From Prorocentrum cordatum (Eukaryota > Sar > Dinophyceae > Prorocentrales > Prorocentraceae), in the NCBI GenBank assembly GCA_963575745.1, contig CAUYUJ010006524.1, positions 364,920 to 428,919 of the forward strand: a stretch of DNA of 64,000 nucleotides. Reading direction: 5' to 3'. The notes under the pieces were generated by a model. The model was not told where the DNA came from. It did not search any database and saw only the letters and a program-made list of their open reading frames with translations. How positions within the stretch are numbered: position 1 is the stretch's first letter; each line of letters starts with the position of its first letter. Below are positions 42,041-54,385 of the stretch, piece by piece. The translations under genes were made by a program, and so were the position numbers.

Positions 42041-43956
42041 ATGAGAAAGAGTCGGGTTTCGATGCAGTGCTCGGTCGAGGAGGATGACGAGGAGTCCACA
42101 GACGACAACTTCTTGAGTCCCGTGAGGACTTCGAGGCTGAGGACAAAGAGCATGCAAATTCGCGCTTCAGTTCAGACAGAGTGTGAAATTAGGACCACCA
42201 TGAGTTTGCTGGAACATGCGAAGCCGCGCGAGAAGGACGAGGCCGCTCGCGAAATCATAATGGGCGGCATAAAGCGCAATAAGTTTTGCCATGCGCTCGA
42301 TGAGAAGAGCGTGAAGGATCTGTGGGAGTGCATGGTGCATTTTGCATTCACGGCCGGAGAAGCGATCGTCAAGAAGGGTGATCGGGGCCGCCATTTTTTC
42401 GTTTGCGAGAATGGTGAGCTCTGCGCAAACGTGGACGGGGGGGATGCAGTGACCCTTGGCCCTGGCAGCTCTTTCGGTGGCCTTGCGCTTTTGTACCACC
42501 ACCCAGCCACTGAGACGGTATCCGTGAGATCGGCGGCGTCGGTGTGGGGCGCAGACGGGGAGTCTTTCAGAAGGGTGCTCAAGGAGCATTCGCAGAAGAA
42601 TGCGGCTGAAAATAGGACCTTCTTGGATTCCGTGCACATTTTCGGTGGCCTCGACTTCGCCCAGAAAGACCGAATAGGAGAGTTGGCCCTCTACAGCGAG
42701 ACTCACGAGGCGGGGTCCCCCCTGTTTGTCGAGGGCGACGAGTCCTTGTCTCTGTACTTCGTGAAGTCCGGTGATCTGACGGAGTGGAAAGGGACCACTG
42801 TCGGGCCCGATGGCACGATCTGGAGGAACAAAAAGCGGCATAGACACACACACTGTCGCAGGTCCGCGTGGATTTCTTGGATCGGCGCTGGACCCCAGTC
42901 CCTGGCCGCGCGGAGTGCGCCAGTGGCGGTGCTGGAGGCGCCGCCAGGAGGGCCTAGCGCCAGTCGAAAAAATCCGCGAGCACCTCCGAAGGTTTGCGGT
43001 CATGCATTTGTTGGTTCCTCCACGGTCAACGGTGGCGTAAAAGTTGCTGATTACTCCAACGGCGACGTCTTCGGGGTGAAGGATGTGTTGCTCATGGAGA
43101 AACGCCAGACTAGTGCGGTGGCACGCACCACCGTCGAGCTGTTGGTGATCGGCGTTCGGCAGCTGAAGGAGGTGCTTGGAGAGGACTTCGTCGCGGTCCT
43201 GGAGCGAAGTTTCGTGTTCTCGGTCTTGAAGCGTGTGCTGGTGATCCAGTTGCGCTGCCGCGAGGTTCCGCCACCGCGCTCCGGCGGGCGCTTGGGGGGG
43301 GGCGCCTGGGGGGCGGGGGGGGGAAGGGCGGGGAGCTACCGCGCACTCTCGTTCATGGTATCATTTGTTGGTCTGAAGGCGAAAGACGCAGGGATTTGGT
43401 GGAACAAATGGAAGGCTAGTGGGTTCGATTCGACGGACGGCTTCAACTATTGCATCGCAAGGCGTGGGTGTAACAAAACACAAGGGCCCGACGCACACCA
43501 ACCGCTGCAAGCGCGGTGGCGGATGTCAGCTCGCCTATCTCCGGTGCAGTGCCAGAAGATCGTGCATGCAATGAAGATCTCGATTTTCCAGCCGGAGCAG
43601 GCTGTCAGTAGCGATTTCTGCCTGGGTGTTGTCATCGAGGGCGCGATTTCGGGCAAGGAGGACGGTCAGCCGAAGACACTGCAGCGTGGGGATTGGTGGC
43701 AGAACGAAGCCTTTGGCACCGCGATGCACGATGCAAATAGAAAGGTACGGACGCCCAAGATGTGCGAGCTCAAGGCAGGAAGTGCGGGCTCTAAGCTAGC
43801 TTCGCTGAGGACGGAGGATCTCGCAGATGCTCTCCGCGAATTGGGCCTGTCAGTCGGCACCATGACCTCTGAAGAGGTGATTGACCACATGAGAAAGGTT
43901 CTCCTGACGAAGAAGGTGCCCGTCTTCCGATACCTCTCCGAGGAGCAGGTCAATAC
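42041..43956 (+). CDS. PKG-like protein, regulatory half (cyclic-nucleotide-binding domains), 3'-truncated
   Basis: Open from ATG 42041 through to a TGA at 44039. An N-terminal acidic/Ser-rich leader is followed by cNMP-binding-like domain A (about residues 75-190: GEAIVKKGDRGRHFFVCENG, GSSFGGLALLYHHP), the start of domain B (LFVEGDESLSLYFVKSGDL), its end after a probable in-frame intron of about 42830-43025 (YSNGDVFGVKDVLLME, VLERSFVFSVLK), and a third domain (LSPVQCQKIVHAMKISIFQP, LQRGDWWQNEAFGT) after a second probable intron (about 43255-43510, low complexity, G-rich). The order matches the regulatory region of alveolate cGMP-dependent kinases. In domain A the phosphate-binding cassette has Gly for the conserved Glu and lacks the conserved Arg, so ligand binding is doubtful. 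The kinase domain is absent: coding similarity stops at 43956, where composite repeat T begins. Introns staying in frame is unusual; their bounds are estimates. Confidence 0.6.
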
Positions 43957-44170
43957 TATCCAGCTGCTTGCGGCAAGTCCCGCCGCCGTGCCATCCCAGG
44001 ATTATGGGTGGCGATTGTTCGAGGGTGAAGATCTGCGATGATGATGATGATGCTGATGATGATGGTGATGAAGGTGATGGTGATAATGATGATGCTAATG
44101 ATGCTGCTGATGATGATGATCATGATGCTGATTTTGATGATGCTGATGATGATGACGATGATGACGATAC

Positions 44171-44203
<33 letters not shown>

Positions 44204-44251
44204 GGAGGAGGAGGAGGAGGAGGATGATGATGATGATGATGATGCTGATGC

Positions 44252-44284
<33 letters not shown>

Positions 44285-44860
44285 GGATGACGATGATGAT
44301 GATGATGATGGTGGTGGTGATGATGATGATGATGTTGCTGATGGTGATGCTGATGCTGATGATGCTGCTGATGATGATGGTGGTGGTGATGGTGATGATG
44401 ATATTGATGCCGATGTCGATGTTTCTGTTGATGATGCTCATGGTGATGACGAGCAGGATGAGGATGATGATGATGACGAGGAGGAGGAGGAGGAGGAGGA
44501 GGAGGAGGAGGAGGAGGAGGAGGAGGAGGAGGGGGGGGGAGGAGTAGGAGGAGCAGGAGCAGGCGGAGTGGGGAGAGGAAGGCCGTCACCAGCGTCACCT
44601 TCCGTCTTCACTGTTTGAAGAGCTCTCGCGGAACTCGTTCGGACCGTCTTGGGGCTGTCTTGGCCGCTTGTGAGGCAGTCGTGGGGGTCCCTGGGTGCCC
44701 TCTTGTGCTTTCTTCTTGGGGCCCTCATACACCGTCTTAGGGCTCTCTTGGGTCGCCTTGGGGCCCTCTTGGCCGTCGAGAGTGTGTGTCTGGGTGACGT
44801 CTTGGGCCGTCGAAAGGACCGGCAGGGTTTGGCAACTTGCCGAACCCCAGGAGAAACCCC
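43957..44860 (+). repeat. Composite repeat T, copy 3: cassette, (TGA)n, (GGA)n, GTCTTGG block
   Basis: The cassette CAGCTGCTTGCGGCAAGTCC ... GGGTGGCGATTGTTCGAGGG at 43961-44030 matches 4360-4432. It is followed by a TGA array (44036-44480), GGA (44480-44535) and ACCGTCTTGGGGCTGTCTTG (about 44643) with minisatellite to 44860. It forms the last ~28 codons and the stop of the PKG-like frame, so it appears to have inserted into or replaced the end of that exon. Confidence 0.75.
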
Positions 44861-44918
44861 ATTGGGGGGTTTCTCTACAATTTTCTCCGTGCTTGTTGTT
44901 GCCTGTGTGTGTGCATGT

Positions 44919-45124
44919 GTGTGTATGTGCGTGTGCGTGTGCGTGTGCGTGTGCGTGTGCGTGTGCGTGTGCGTGTGCGTGTGCGTGTGCGTGTGCGTGT
45001 GCGCGTGCGCGTGCGCGTGCGCGTGCGCGTGCGCGTGCGCGTGTGTGATTGTGTGCGTGTGCGTGTGCGTGTGCGTGTGCGTGTGCGTGTGCGTGTGCGT
45101 GTGCGTGTGCGTGTGCGTGTGCGT

Positions 45125-45155
<31 letters not shown>

Positions 45156-45288
45156 CGTGTGCGTGTGCGTGTGCGTGTGCGTGTGCGTGTGCGTGTGCGT
45201 GTGCGTGTGCGTGTGCGTGTGCGTGTGTGTGTGTGTGTGTGCGTGTGCGTGTGCGTGTGCGTGTGCGTGTGTGTGTGTGTGTGTGTTT
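44919..45288. repeat. (GTGTGC)n/(GT)n microsatellite
   Basis: GTGTGC hexamers with a GCGCGT sub-array at 45000-45040 and pure GT runs at 45137-45155, 45226-45241 and 45268-45286. Alternating purine-pyrimidine, so Z-DNA-prone. Confidence 0.95.
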
Positions 45289-45289
45289 G

Positions 45290-45760
45290 TCATGTTTGTT
45301 GTATGCTTGTCCCGCCACCCCAGGCTCCAGGGGGGGACACCCCGGAGTAACAAAAAAACGTTCAGGATGTTTGCGGAACGTTTTCTGAGGTTCCTGGGGG
45401 CCCGCAATCACCAACAAGCCGAGGTCTGAAAACCCGAGCAAAAAAGCCGAAACAGCCTTGAACAAACACCCAACTCGATTGTGTTTCTAAAGTTTCTCGG
45501 GGGTTCTCTGGGCACTGCAGCCTCCAGGGGGGGAAAGCCATTGCACACAAACAAACTGCTTTCGTCATTTGTTTTTCGCGGAGCTCCAGGGCCCCACAAG
45601 TAAAAACAACACTGTTTCTGACAGCCCCCCATCCCCCCCGACCCCCAATTCAGTGTTCTTCCATTTGCTGTTCGGGTGCTCCACGGCCAGCCCGGGCTCC
45701 AGGGGGGCAAAGCCCCGAAAAACCATCGACCCCCCCCCCCAAAAAAAAAGGCGCCCCACG
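45290..45760 (+). repeat. ~185-bp diverged tandem repeat with GGCTCCAGGGGGG box
   Basis: CAGGCTCCAGGGGGGGACAC (45323), GCAGCCTCCAGGGGGGGAAA (45517) and GGGCTCCAGGGGGGCAAAG (45696) each precede a CCC/ACAAA segment. Confidence 0.55.
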
Positions 45761-45819
45761 AGGACGACGAGGCCCGCGCGGCCCAGCCGCGCCCAAGCGG
45801 GGCTCGGCATCCTTTGGAC

Positions 45820-45874
45820 GTCGACGAAGATGAGCCCGACGACGACGACGACGACGAGCCCGACGATGAGCCCG

Positions 45875-45914
<40 letters not shown>

Positions 45915-46155
45915 AGGGAGGCACCCTGTCCGCGGGGCGGGGAAGAACGGCACTCGGTGGCCCTCACGACGCGATGGCACGGCTGGTGTTGCGACAATAG
46001 AGGGGCAGGAGGAGGCGGAGGAGGAGGAGGAGGAGGAGGAGGGAGGAGGAGGAGGCGGAGGAGGGAGGAGGAGACGGAGGAGGAGGCGGAGGCGGAGGAG
46101 GAGGAGGCGGAGGAGGCGGAGGAGGCTGAGGAGGAGGAGGAGGAGGAGGAGAGGC
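45820..46155. repeat. (GAC)n then (GGA)n microsatellites
   Basis: GACGACGAC at 45838-45915 and GGAGGAGGC/GGAGGA at 46005-46152, with unique sequence between. Confidence 0.9.
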
Positions 46156-46607
46156 CAAGGGAGACACAAATCATATCGAGGGTGTCCGAACGGTCTTCCT
46201 TCATCCCTGGCCGTGCGTGGCCGTTGTGGGCCCGTTTCAGTTCGACGCGGGGTCCCGGACGAAAACTCTCTGCGCCGCGGCGCCCTCGCTCTTATCCGCA
46301 AGTGCGGGGAGTTACGTAAACCTACGTAATCTCAGGGTCCCCCATGTGAATAGAACCCGTGTAATACCCTCATATATACTCCTTATCCTCACCTCTCCTG
46401 CGCCTGGCCGTTTGGGTTCAGGTATTGGGACAGATCGATCAGACCTTTGATCGTGCAGGAGGGAAAGACATCCATCTATCCCTCCTTCCCTCTACCAACG
46501 GATCAGGGGTTCTGTACCCTTGTACTTCAACCCCATACACAGGTTATCAGCCCTTTAAAGCTCACCTTTTCATCGAGCCGCACGTTGCGACCTCGCACGC
46601 GGTCTCG
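46156..46607 (+). other. Leader upstream of the large retroelement
   Basis: A region of mixed composition between the GGA array and the first Gag ATG. An LTR or primer-binding site would be expected here, but no match to the 3' end (63.3-64.0 kb) and no clear tRNA-complementary site was found by eye. Confidence 0.35.
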
Positions 46608-49555
46608 ATGGAACCCATGCGGCGCATGCGCCGCAAGGGGTCCATCGGGGCCTCGCGTCCGAGCTCTCCGACGGCGCGACGGCTCGGTGATGAGCTGGAG
46701 AGCCTTAGTGCGGACTGTGTTGGTGTCCCAGGTACCCCCCCCCAGCTCCGACGGACCCGAGGAGCGGCTAGCTGCTGAACTCCACCGCAGCGCCGCCCGC
46801 GGGGGGACAGGAGAAGGAGTAGGAACAGGAAGGAAGGAGTTTCACACGCCTACCTTCGATTCCCTATCCCCTCCTCCGTCGGGAGCAATCCCAACCGCGT
46901 CAGGCGAAAACCTCACTGGTCCTGACACTCCTGGGCGCTTTCGCGCTAACCGCCGATGGACCTTAGGAGCTGGTACCCCCAGCCCTGCGACCGTCCCCGT
47001 GGCGGAGCATGTAGCCACCTTCGAGGAACTCAGTAGACCAGTGGCGGCACAGCCGCAGACGCAGTACCCCAAGGTATCATCGGACGAGACACCGCACACA
47101 TGGTCCGAGTCGCAGCTCGTCCGCGCGCAACCGCCGTGGAGCCCCAGGCCCATGCGGCGAGAGTTGGTCGAGCCCGCGTACTGCCTCTCAAAGGCCATGC
47201 ACTCCCCGTGACAGGGGACACAGGGAAGCTGACGCCCCCCACCTCTCCATCTCAGACGACCAGCTGGCGCAAACGTCCGCCGCAGGTGAAATAGCTGAGC
47301 TCAGAGACCAGGTTGAAACCTTCGTGTCCAGGCAATACTCTGGACTACTGCAGAGCGTTCGGACGAACGCCGCCGATACTGCAGCCATACGCCACGATCT
47401 GGACGGCGCCTTAGGGATCATTGATTCCAGGATTGCCGAAGATCGACGCATCACAGGTGAACTGCAGCACCAGGTTGATCGTGAGGTGTCGCGCTCAGGT
47501 GAACGAACGGCGATGGTCGAGAACCTGCGCAACTACCTCGCGCAGATGGAGCAACAGCTTGTGCTCGTACGCGACACAGGCGTTTCAGCAGTCAGGATTT
47601 TATATGATGAGATCCACGACCAGCTCCGCAATCGACCAACACCAGCCGAGGCCACCGACCATGGCGACGTTCAATCTCAGATCAATGATCTTCGATCTTA
47701 CCTAGACCACACTACGGCGACGCTTCGCAACGAAGCACACACCAACTCGTCGAACCTGATCGACATGTTGCAGCGTACTGAGAGAGTCATCACTCAAAGG
47801 CTTGATGCGACCAACGCTGTCGTGCAGCCACTCGCTAACCGGATCTCTGAAATCGAGCAGCGTTTTCCTGATGACAGGACGCCCTGGCAGAGTTGCGTGT
47901 CGGACGAGCCCAGACTGGCCAGCTGGATTCTCCTCCCACGGTTTACGATTTCGCCCGCCTCACTGACAGGTTGCAGGAGGTCGAGAAGGCGGCGGACCAC
48001 ACGCAGTTGGAGCTCTCCCAGGTTATTCGTGAAAGAGATACTGAGAAGGTACGTGATGAGGGTCACCTCGCACGTCTGGAAAGCGAGCTGGAGGCACAAA
48101 GCGCCCGTCTCCGAGCATGCGAGCAACGACTTGATCGGCATTCACAACGTTCTCGGGATACTGATGAGTATACACGCCAAAAAGTGGCACAAATACACGA
48201 AGACATGACGAGCTGGACGAATCAGCTGATCGACCACACCAACGACACCAATCTCCACCTTCGACCTGCAACTGACCTGCACAGGCCGACGGCAGCGTCC
48301 GCCGAAGCACCACAAGCTTCTGCAGGACAACAACGACGTACGTCACCAGGAGCAGCCTCCGCGGCAGCTTCTGCACAGACACGCCATGTGTCTCCTGTGC
48401 GCACAGAACCAACTACTGACGGTGCACCGATACCCTCACAACCACTGTCTGCGGTTTCGGTCCATACTACAACTCCTATCAAGGAGTCAGACACCGTCCG
48501 AGTCCCTGTCTTGCCTAAGATCACGCAGCTGCTCGAGTGGCAGCAAAAAGTACGGAAGAACTTTCGGGGCCGCCTCAGGGCGACCATCCAAAGCATACGC
48601 CTTCCTATGCGTGGCTGAACAGCCCGAATGTACATTCGAGGACTTACAAGACAGTGGAGACTTTGAGAGCATCGATTGCAAACTCGCTACCGCTCTGAGC
48701 GACATCTTATCCTCGGACTTACGCTACCAAATCAGGCTCATCGAAACCAGAGAGCACAAAGCAGGACGCATGCTCAAAGGACGCCAGATTTACTGGCATA
48801 TCCTACAGTCCTACAAAGTGACAGAGGTTGATGACGACCTGCACGACTTCGAGCGCCTTAAAGAACTGAGGATGAGAGATGACGATTTGCAACGTTTTAT
48901 TACTGACTGGGACGCTTTACTCTTGGAGTGCCGAGAAGCACCCGATCCAAAGATCTTGGAATCTCTGTTTCGTACACAGATTCGGAGACATGCCTGGATG
49001 AAACAAGACATGTACGAGTACCAGCGCATGAAGATCAGCGGCCCGAATCGTACCTATGATTGGCTCCGACAGCGCGTCCTGGACATACGGGAGCTTAAAC
49101 AATTGAAGAAGAATCAAACTAAGTTACGGTACGAACATGAGACACGTTCTCAAGTCAACGCGTGCGCTGCCTGGAAGAAAGGCAATTGTCGCAATGGTGA
49201 ACGGTGGAAGGCTTTGCATACATATTCCAGGGATTTGGAGAACAACAAATCTTCCAGAACATCGACGGCTGGTGGCAACTCCCGCCGCAGCATGTCCACT
49301 CCTGCGAATCACAAGAAGCCAGCATCGAAACCATGTTGCTTCGATTTCGCCAAGCGCAACACGTGTACCAGAGGCGACAATTGCAACTTTCCACACGTCG
49401 CACAGTGTGAAGATTTCGCACAGAATAAGTGCCCAAGAGGCGATAAATGCAAACATGCTCATCTTACACCTGGTGCGAAGACTCCCGAGCGAAGCCCGAG
49501 TCGACCACGGACCTCCAGTCAGGATAGCCGCGGCCGATCACCATCCCGCGGATGA
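46608..49555 (+). pseudogene. Gag of giant Copia-type element: coiled coil, Gag core, two CCCH zinc fingers
   Basis: ATG at 46608 (MEPMRRMRRKGSIGASRP). The frame changes at a run of nine C near 46740 and again near 47210. A long heptad-like coiled coil follows (about 47230-48200; GEIAELRDQVETFVSRQYS, LTDRLQEVEKAADHTQLEL), split by a frame change at 47876. After 48560 comes a helical Gag core (FESIDCKLATALSDILSSD, MLKGRQIYWHILQSYKV). Two CCCH fingers of spacing C-x7-C-x5-C-x3-H end the protein (about 49337-49400 and 49409-49465), then an SR-rich tail. CCCH rather than CCHC fingers are what I know from dinoflagellate Copia Gag. Structural capsid/RNA-binding role. The stop is TGA at 49553-49555. 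Confidence 0.65.
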
Positions 49556-52500
49556 GGAAGCCAACGTTCTTCACAACGCGGGGGGTTCCGCTACGCAAGC
49601 GACTCACGCCATGGACGTGACAACCGACGCCAATACGATCGATCTCGTTCAACATCCAGGAGGTCCCCAGACTCTCGCAGTCAATCGAGAAGTCGATACG
49701 ACAGATCTTCGAGATCTACCTCCCGAGGGCGAGACAATCGCGGCGGCGGACGCGGTAGTCCACGCGGCCGTGACAGATCATATGGCAGTGACAAAGGACG
49801 TGGCAGACGTTCCCCGAGCAACGGTTCGCCCCGTGGCTCGCCCCACGCTAGAGCACGTTCTCCTGCCAACTTTCGACGTTCACGCCGTTCCGACCGCAGT
49901 TGCGTCATCCGTGACAAGACCCTCATGGCCAACACTAAGGCCACAGCGACATCTACCAAAACACGTCGTCGGATACGCTTCGACATACGTAACGTGGAAT
50001 ATTATTTACATACCGTATCTGGCAGGGCCAGATTGGACAAATGGAAGGAGATGCCGAATGAGGGTGACATCGTCAATGTACCAGACCCGTTACCACAACG
50101 ATGGTGGGATCAAAGTGCGGACGCCCTACGAGAATGTCAAAAAGAGGCACAGCTATGGTACGACGACCTATATGACTACCGACACAATAAACAGTCGGTG
50201 GCCACACCAACTGCGATCCGAAAATATGACGACACTGTTAAGCAGTCATCAAAGACAGCCCAGACGAAGACAACGACAATGCAAGTCGACCCACCACGCT
50301 CGACTGCTGCATTGACACGATCTTGGGTTCTCGACAGTGGTTCTGCTCATCATATTCAGGGAAAACATGAACTGACGCAGACCGAATCGGATCGCATATC
50401 TATTCGCGAAGAGCATATTCTGGAAACCGCCAATGGTGATCGTACTGTCAACGAGCACTACGACATACGGCTACCCGAGGTTGGCTTACACAGTTCAGCC
50501 CTTGCCTTGCCAGACTGTCCATCTTTACTATCAGTTGGGAGATTGATCGAGGTTGATGGCTTCCGGCAGCTTTGGGATCCTGAGCTGGGCTACTTGCTTC
50601 AGGATCCGGGGGGCCAATGGTATAAGATTCCAGTCAACAATAGAGTTCCAGAATTACGACTCGACGACCTGACACTGATACCACCACCACGCCCATGCAC
50701 TTCGTCAGCACCCCGACGTCGTCAGCGCAAGCGTTCATCCGCCCGCTGCAACGACATTTGTTGGTGCTGCAAAACTACAGAGCAGTCAACCACTCCAGAA
50801 GAGCTACGGCCCCACATAGGGACCTGCCCCAAGAGACCACATGTCGGAGAGGGAGGAGGAGCACGGACCACCACGGTCGAAGAACCTTCCGACACAAACA
50901 CAGACGAGCCTAACGTGGACACACCCACCGACTCGCCTACGTCTCAGACGCAGTGTCCCCCTCCACAATGCGGGGGGCTAGTAGATATAGCTCAAGCAGA
51001 TAACGACATACCGATAGAGACGTCCACACGAATGCATCGCGACAATGATCGAGTTCTTCCCAACAGACAGAAGAAACCGATCGACCCGATGCATTACATG
51101 ACTCACAGCCCAAAACATCCTGACTGTGAGATTTGTTCTCGCACGATGGCGCAGAATGCCCCGTGTCGACGACAGCGCAAGCCACATGCACCGGCAGACC
51201 CCGCCGACGAGGATAACGCCTACGAGGCTTTTGTCCCGAAGAAGTTTGGTGAGGCTTTAACTGCCGACCATATCGCCCTGGCCAAAGACGATGCCGCAGA
51301 CAAACACGGCGACAAGTATGCACTTGTTGTCCTAGACAGATACACCGGCATCTTCATGGCCTACCCAGCATTGCACAAAGACGCAGCTACCACAAAGGCA
51401 TCCTTTCAACAATTCATCGCCGCGAACGATGAGGTGAAGCACATCTATACAGACAACTCTGGAGAGCTTCAGAAGGCTTGCCGCCAACTGGGATGGAGAC
51501 ACGACGCGAGTACGCCACATCGTCCGCAAACGAATGGATTGATCGAGCGCGTCGTCAAAATTGTCATTCTCGGTGCGAGAGCTGTGTTACATATGTCTGG
51601 TTTGGGACACGAATGGTGGAAAGAGGCCATGCAAGCCTTTTGCTGTGGACACAATTTTGTGCATACATCCACGGGCGTTGCTGCCCTCAATGAGGAGCAT
51701 GCAGATAAGACAGCTCATGAAATACGTTTTGGCGAGAGCTTTCCCGGGCACTGCATGCCATTCGGTGCTCGGATCTTCTGGAAATGCCTCAACCCCGAGA
51801 TTAACAACGATACTTCAAAGTTTAAAGAAAATACTCGGGAAGGGTTATTCATGGGTTACCACTTACATTCTGGTGGACGATGGTCAGGTGACTACCTTGT
51901 CTTGGACACGGCTACATACGCCAAGAATCCTGATGGTGAATTGTGTCACGTGCACAGAGTCAAAGACATCATCATCCCTGATGGCAAGTTCACCTACCCA
52001 GTGAAAGAAGGTACTCTACGACATCATAACCCTGAGGCACACGACGAGGTCAAGGCATCCATTTCTCGCCCCTTGGGCGATAAACCAATGCCCGATCCTC
52101 CACTTTCCTACCCTAAAGAATGGGATGGCCCATCTATGATGACAACGGAAGACAACGCCGCTGATATCCAAGCATCGGCCTCTGAAGTTGCTGCACCAGC
52201 GCCGGAGCCCGACTACTGGGAACAGCGCGGATATTGCGTCATCAGACATATTCGTACCCCACGCAAGAAATTGTTCATCCCGACGGACGACGTCATGAAC
52301 ATACCTGTACCTGTTGATCAACTCGATGTGACACGAGATTTCAAGACGACTTCTACTTTCGAAGGAGAAAGTGACTTTCGCGATGTTTGGGACGGTGCCA
52401 GCGCCGACGACCACAGGGAGTTAAGCGAGCCGTGGACAGGCACGGTTCGATTCTATGAGCTTCCAAAAATAACGCCAGACGGCAAAATGGTGGCCCGCGG

Positions 52501-53275
52501 CCGCGAGACACGTATGCAGACTACTACACGTCCTGATCACATTCTTCCCGAGCGTTGGAAAACACTATATCGTGGACAACAAAAGAAGGAAATCGACTAC
52601 GCCGACGACGTTAAACGAGCTCGTGAGATTCGTGACCGAGCTGCACTACGAGTGTGGACAAGACAGGACAAACAGGTCAACAATTTCCGTACCACTGCAT
52701 CCGGCGGACCCACATGGAATACTGTGGAACGACGGATTACATACGACACTGACAATGGCGACGTCATCCGTGACGAAAACGTCAAGGGCGTGACGGACAA
52801 AGAAATATTGTATGCCAGATTACCTGGTGGGCCACGTGACATTACTACGGTACTGTACTACCGCCAATCACCACAACAGCACGATGGAGAAGAACGTGCT
52901 TTGGTACTTGTGGATAGTGAAGGAACCGACTTTGGGACCATGAACCCGCTCATACGCCAGTTCACCCAGTCGGTAGCAATACCAACTATGCCACGTGAGA
53001 CCACCTACACACCGGCACACAGGGACAAAATACCCGATTCCCCATGGTCACGCCCGGCCCTAGTTACCAGAAACCTGAGTAAGAAAGAAGTTGCCGCAGG
53101 ACCACGTGCACAAGAAGCCCTACGAAAAGAATACGAGAGATTGGAAAAGAAACAAACGTGGACGTTGGAGACTGTTTCAGAAAAAGCTTATATTGAGTCA
53201 CAAGCTATCCGCACTGGGACGAAAGTTCATTTCTTCAATATCTTGGAGCTATCTTCAGTCAAACACGAGGAACTC
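49556..53275 (+). pseudogene. Pol part 1: SR/RG linker, aspartic protease, integrase
   Basis: In the same frame as the end of Gag, separated by one TGA. About 49556-49920 encodes an SR/RG-rich stretch continuous in style with the Gag tail. An ATG at 49925 opens the annotated-length frame of 1175 codons. Protease: LDSGSAHH at about 50330 (Asp-Ser-Gly active site). Integrase zinc-binding region: HSPKHPDCEICSRT at about 51105 (H..H...C..C type). Integrase core: TADHIALAK, IYTDNSGELQ and TNGLIERVVK provide the D, D, E triad (about 51265, 51451, 51545). After it comes a C-terminal stretch with GLFMGYHLHSGGRWSGDYLV. Downstream 52.2-53.0 kb is a poorly conserved linker to RT. Cuts and integrates cDNA. 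Confidence 0.75.
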
Positions 53276-54385
53276 TTTCACCTGATCTACGTAAATTCAA
53301 GGGCAGAGTGGTGGTTCAGGGCAATACAGGCAAAGATGAAACTGGTTTGGCCGCCATATTCGCCGACGCCGCTTCCAGTGCTTCGCATATTGAGGCTTCC
53401 AAACTTTGCGAGGCTACTGCATTATGCCACAATATGCGGGAGAACAAAGTGATGCACCTGGAGCCTACACGCAGGCATTATTATACGGCGACGGACGAAT
53501 CGATCCAGTTGATACTTGGATTACCATACCTAAATGGCGACAACCGACATCATGGTCAAACTGCAAGAATCCAGTGTGCCGATTACGATTGGCACTATAC
53601 GGACACCCTCTCGCAGGTGTCTTTTGGGAACGAAAATGCCGTACATGCTTAGAAAGCGTTGGTTTCGAGCCTATTTCAGGATGGGAATGTGTATGGAGAC
53701 ACAACAAACTGGGACTGATACTTTCAGTATATGTGGACGACTTTAAATTAGCCGGCCCAGCTCACAATCTACAGGCTGGCTGGGATTATATCCGCAAAAG
53801 CGGTATTGACTTGGACCAACCTACTCCATACTCGCAATATCTTGGTTGTGGACAACAAGCATATGATGTACCGCAGACTATCTTCGACAAAAGAATGTCT
53901 ACCATACGCCCTATGTTGCCCGTACACAATGAGAAAGATTACAATGCGGCCAAACAGGTTCGTGGAATTCGACATGATATGCTTGGTTTTACCGATCAGT
54001 GCATTGAGCGATACCTGGAATGCGCCTCCAAGCGGGCCCAGGGACCAGGGTCACGTCGGAAACGATCCGACTCGCCGAGGACTTCGCGGTCCAAATCGCC
54101 CGCATCCTCCGGGTCGGTCGCCAGACCTACTAGTGTACTCAATGCACGGCCACGATCATCCAGCCCAGCAAAATCGGTCGACACGACATCTACTACGACA
54201 GATCCCATACCAGTCACATACGATGATCTACCTGACGCCGAAACTCCTGGCATTGAGGACACCTCCTTCAATGATTCCGATTATTCCGACGAGGGCATCG
54301 AGTGTATTAATGAAGATCCTCTACCTGGCACGTTGCTGTCGTTTCGATCTTTTACATCCAGTATGTATGCTGGCCAGAGAAATTA
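53050..54385 (+). pseudogene. Pol part 2: reverse transcriptase (Copia type)
   Basis: Spread over three frames: to about 53275, 53275-53440, and 53440 onward. Recognisable pieces are FKGRVVVQGN, ASSASHIEASKLCEA, LRLALYGHPLAGVFWERKC (equivalent of the Copia ALYGLKQ region) and SVYVDDFKLAGP, which keeps the catalytic YVDD (about 53729). YLGCGQQ follows. A disordered Ser/Arg/Asp-rich insert (about 54030-54290) precedes the connection segment. The catalytic box is intact although the frame is not, so the break is recent or an assembly artefact. Confidence 0.75.

Noticed and set aside
43418-43445. GGGTTCGATTCGAC, a B-box-like site in the PKG-like region
   Set aside because: No tRNA stems around it, and the surroundings read as intron or coding sequence.
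44837-45429. Cys/Val- and Thr/His-rich frames of 130-270 residues
   Set aside because: Produced by the GTGTGC/GT microsatellite in all frames.
46156-46607. Possible 5' LTR of the giant element
   Set aside because: No stretch matched 63.3-64.0 kb by eye. The right LTR may lie beyond the window, so absence is not proof.
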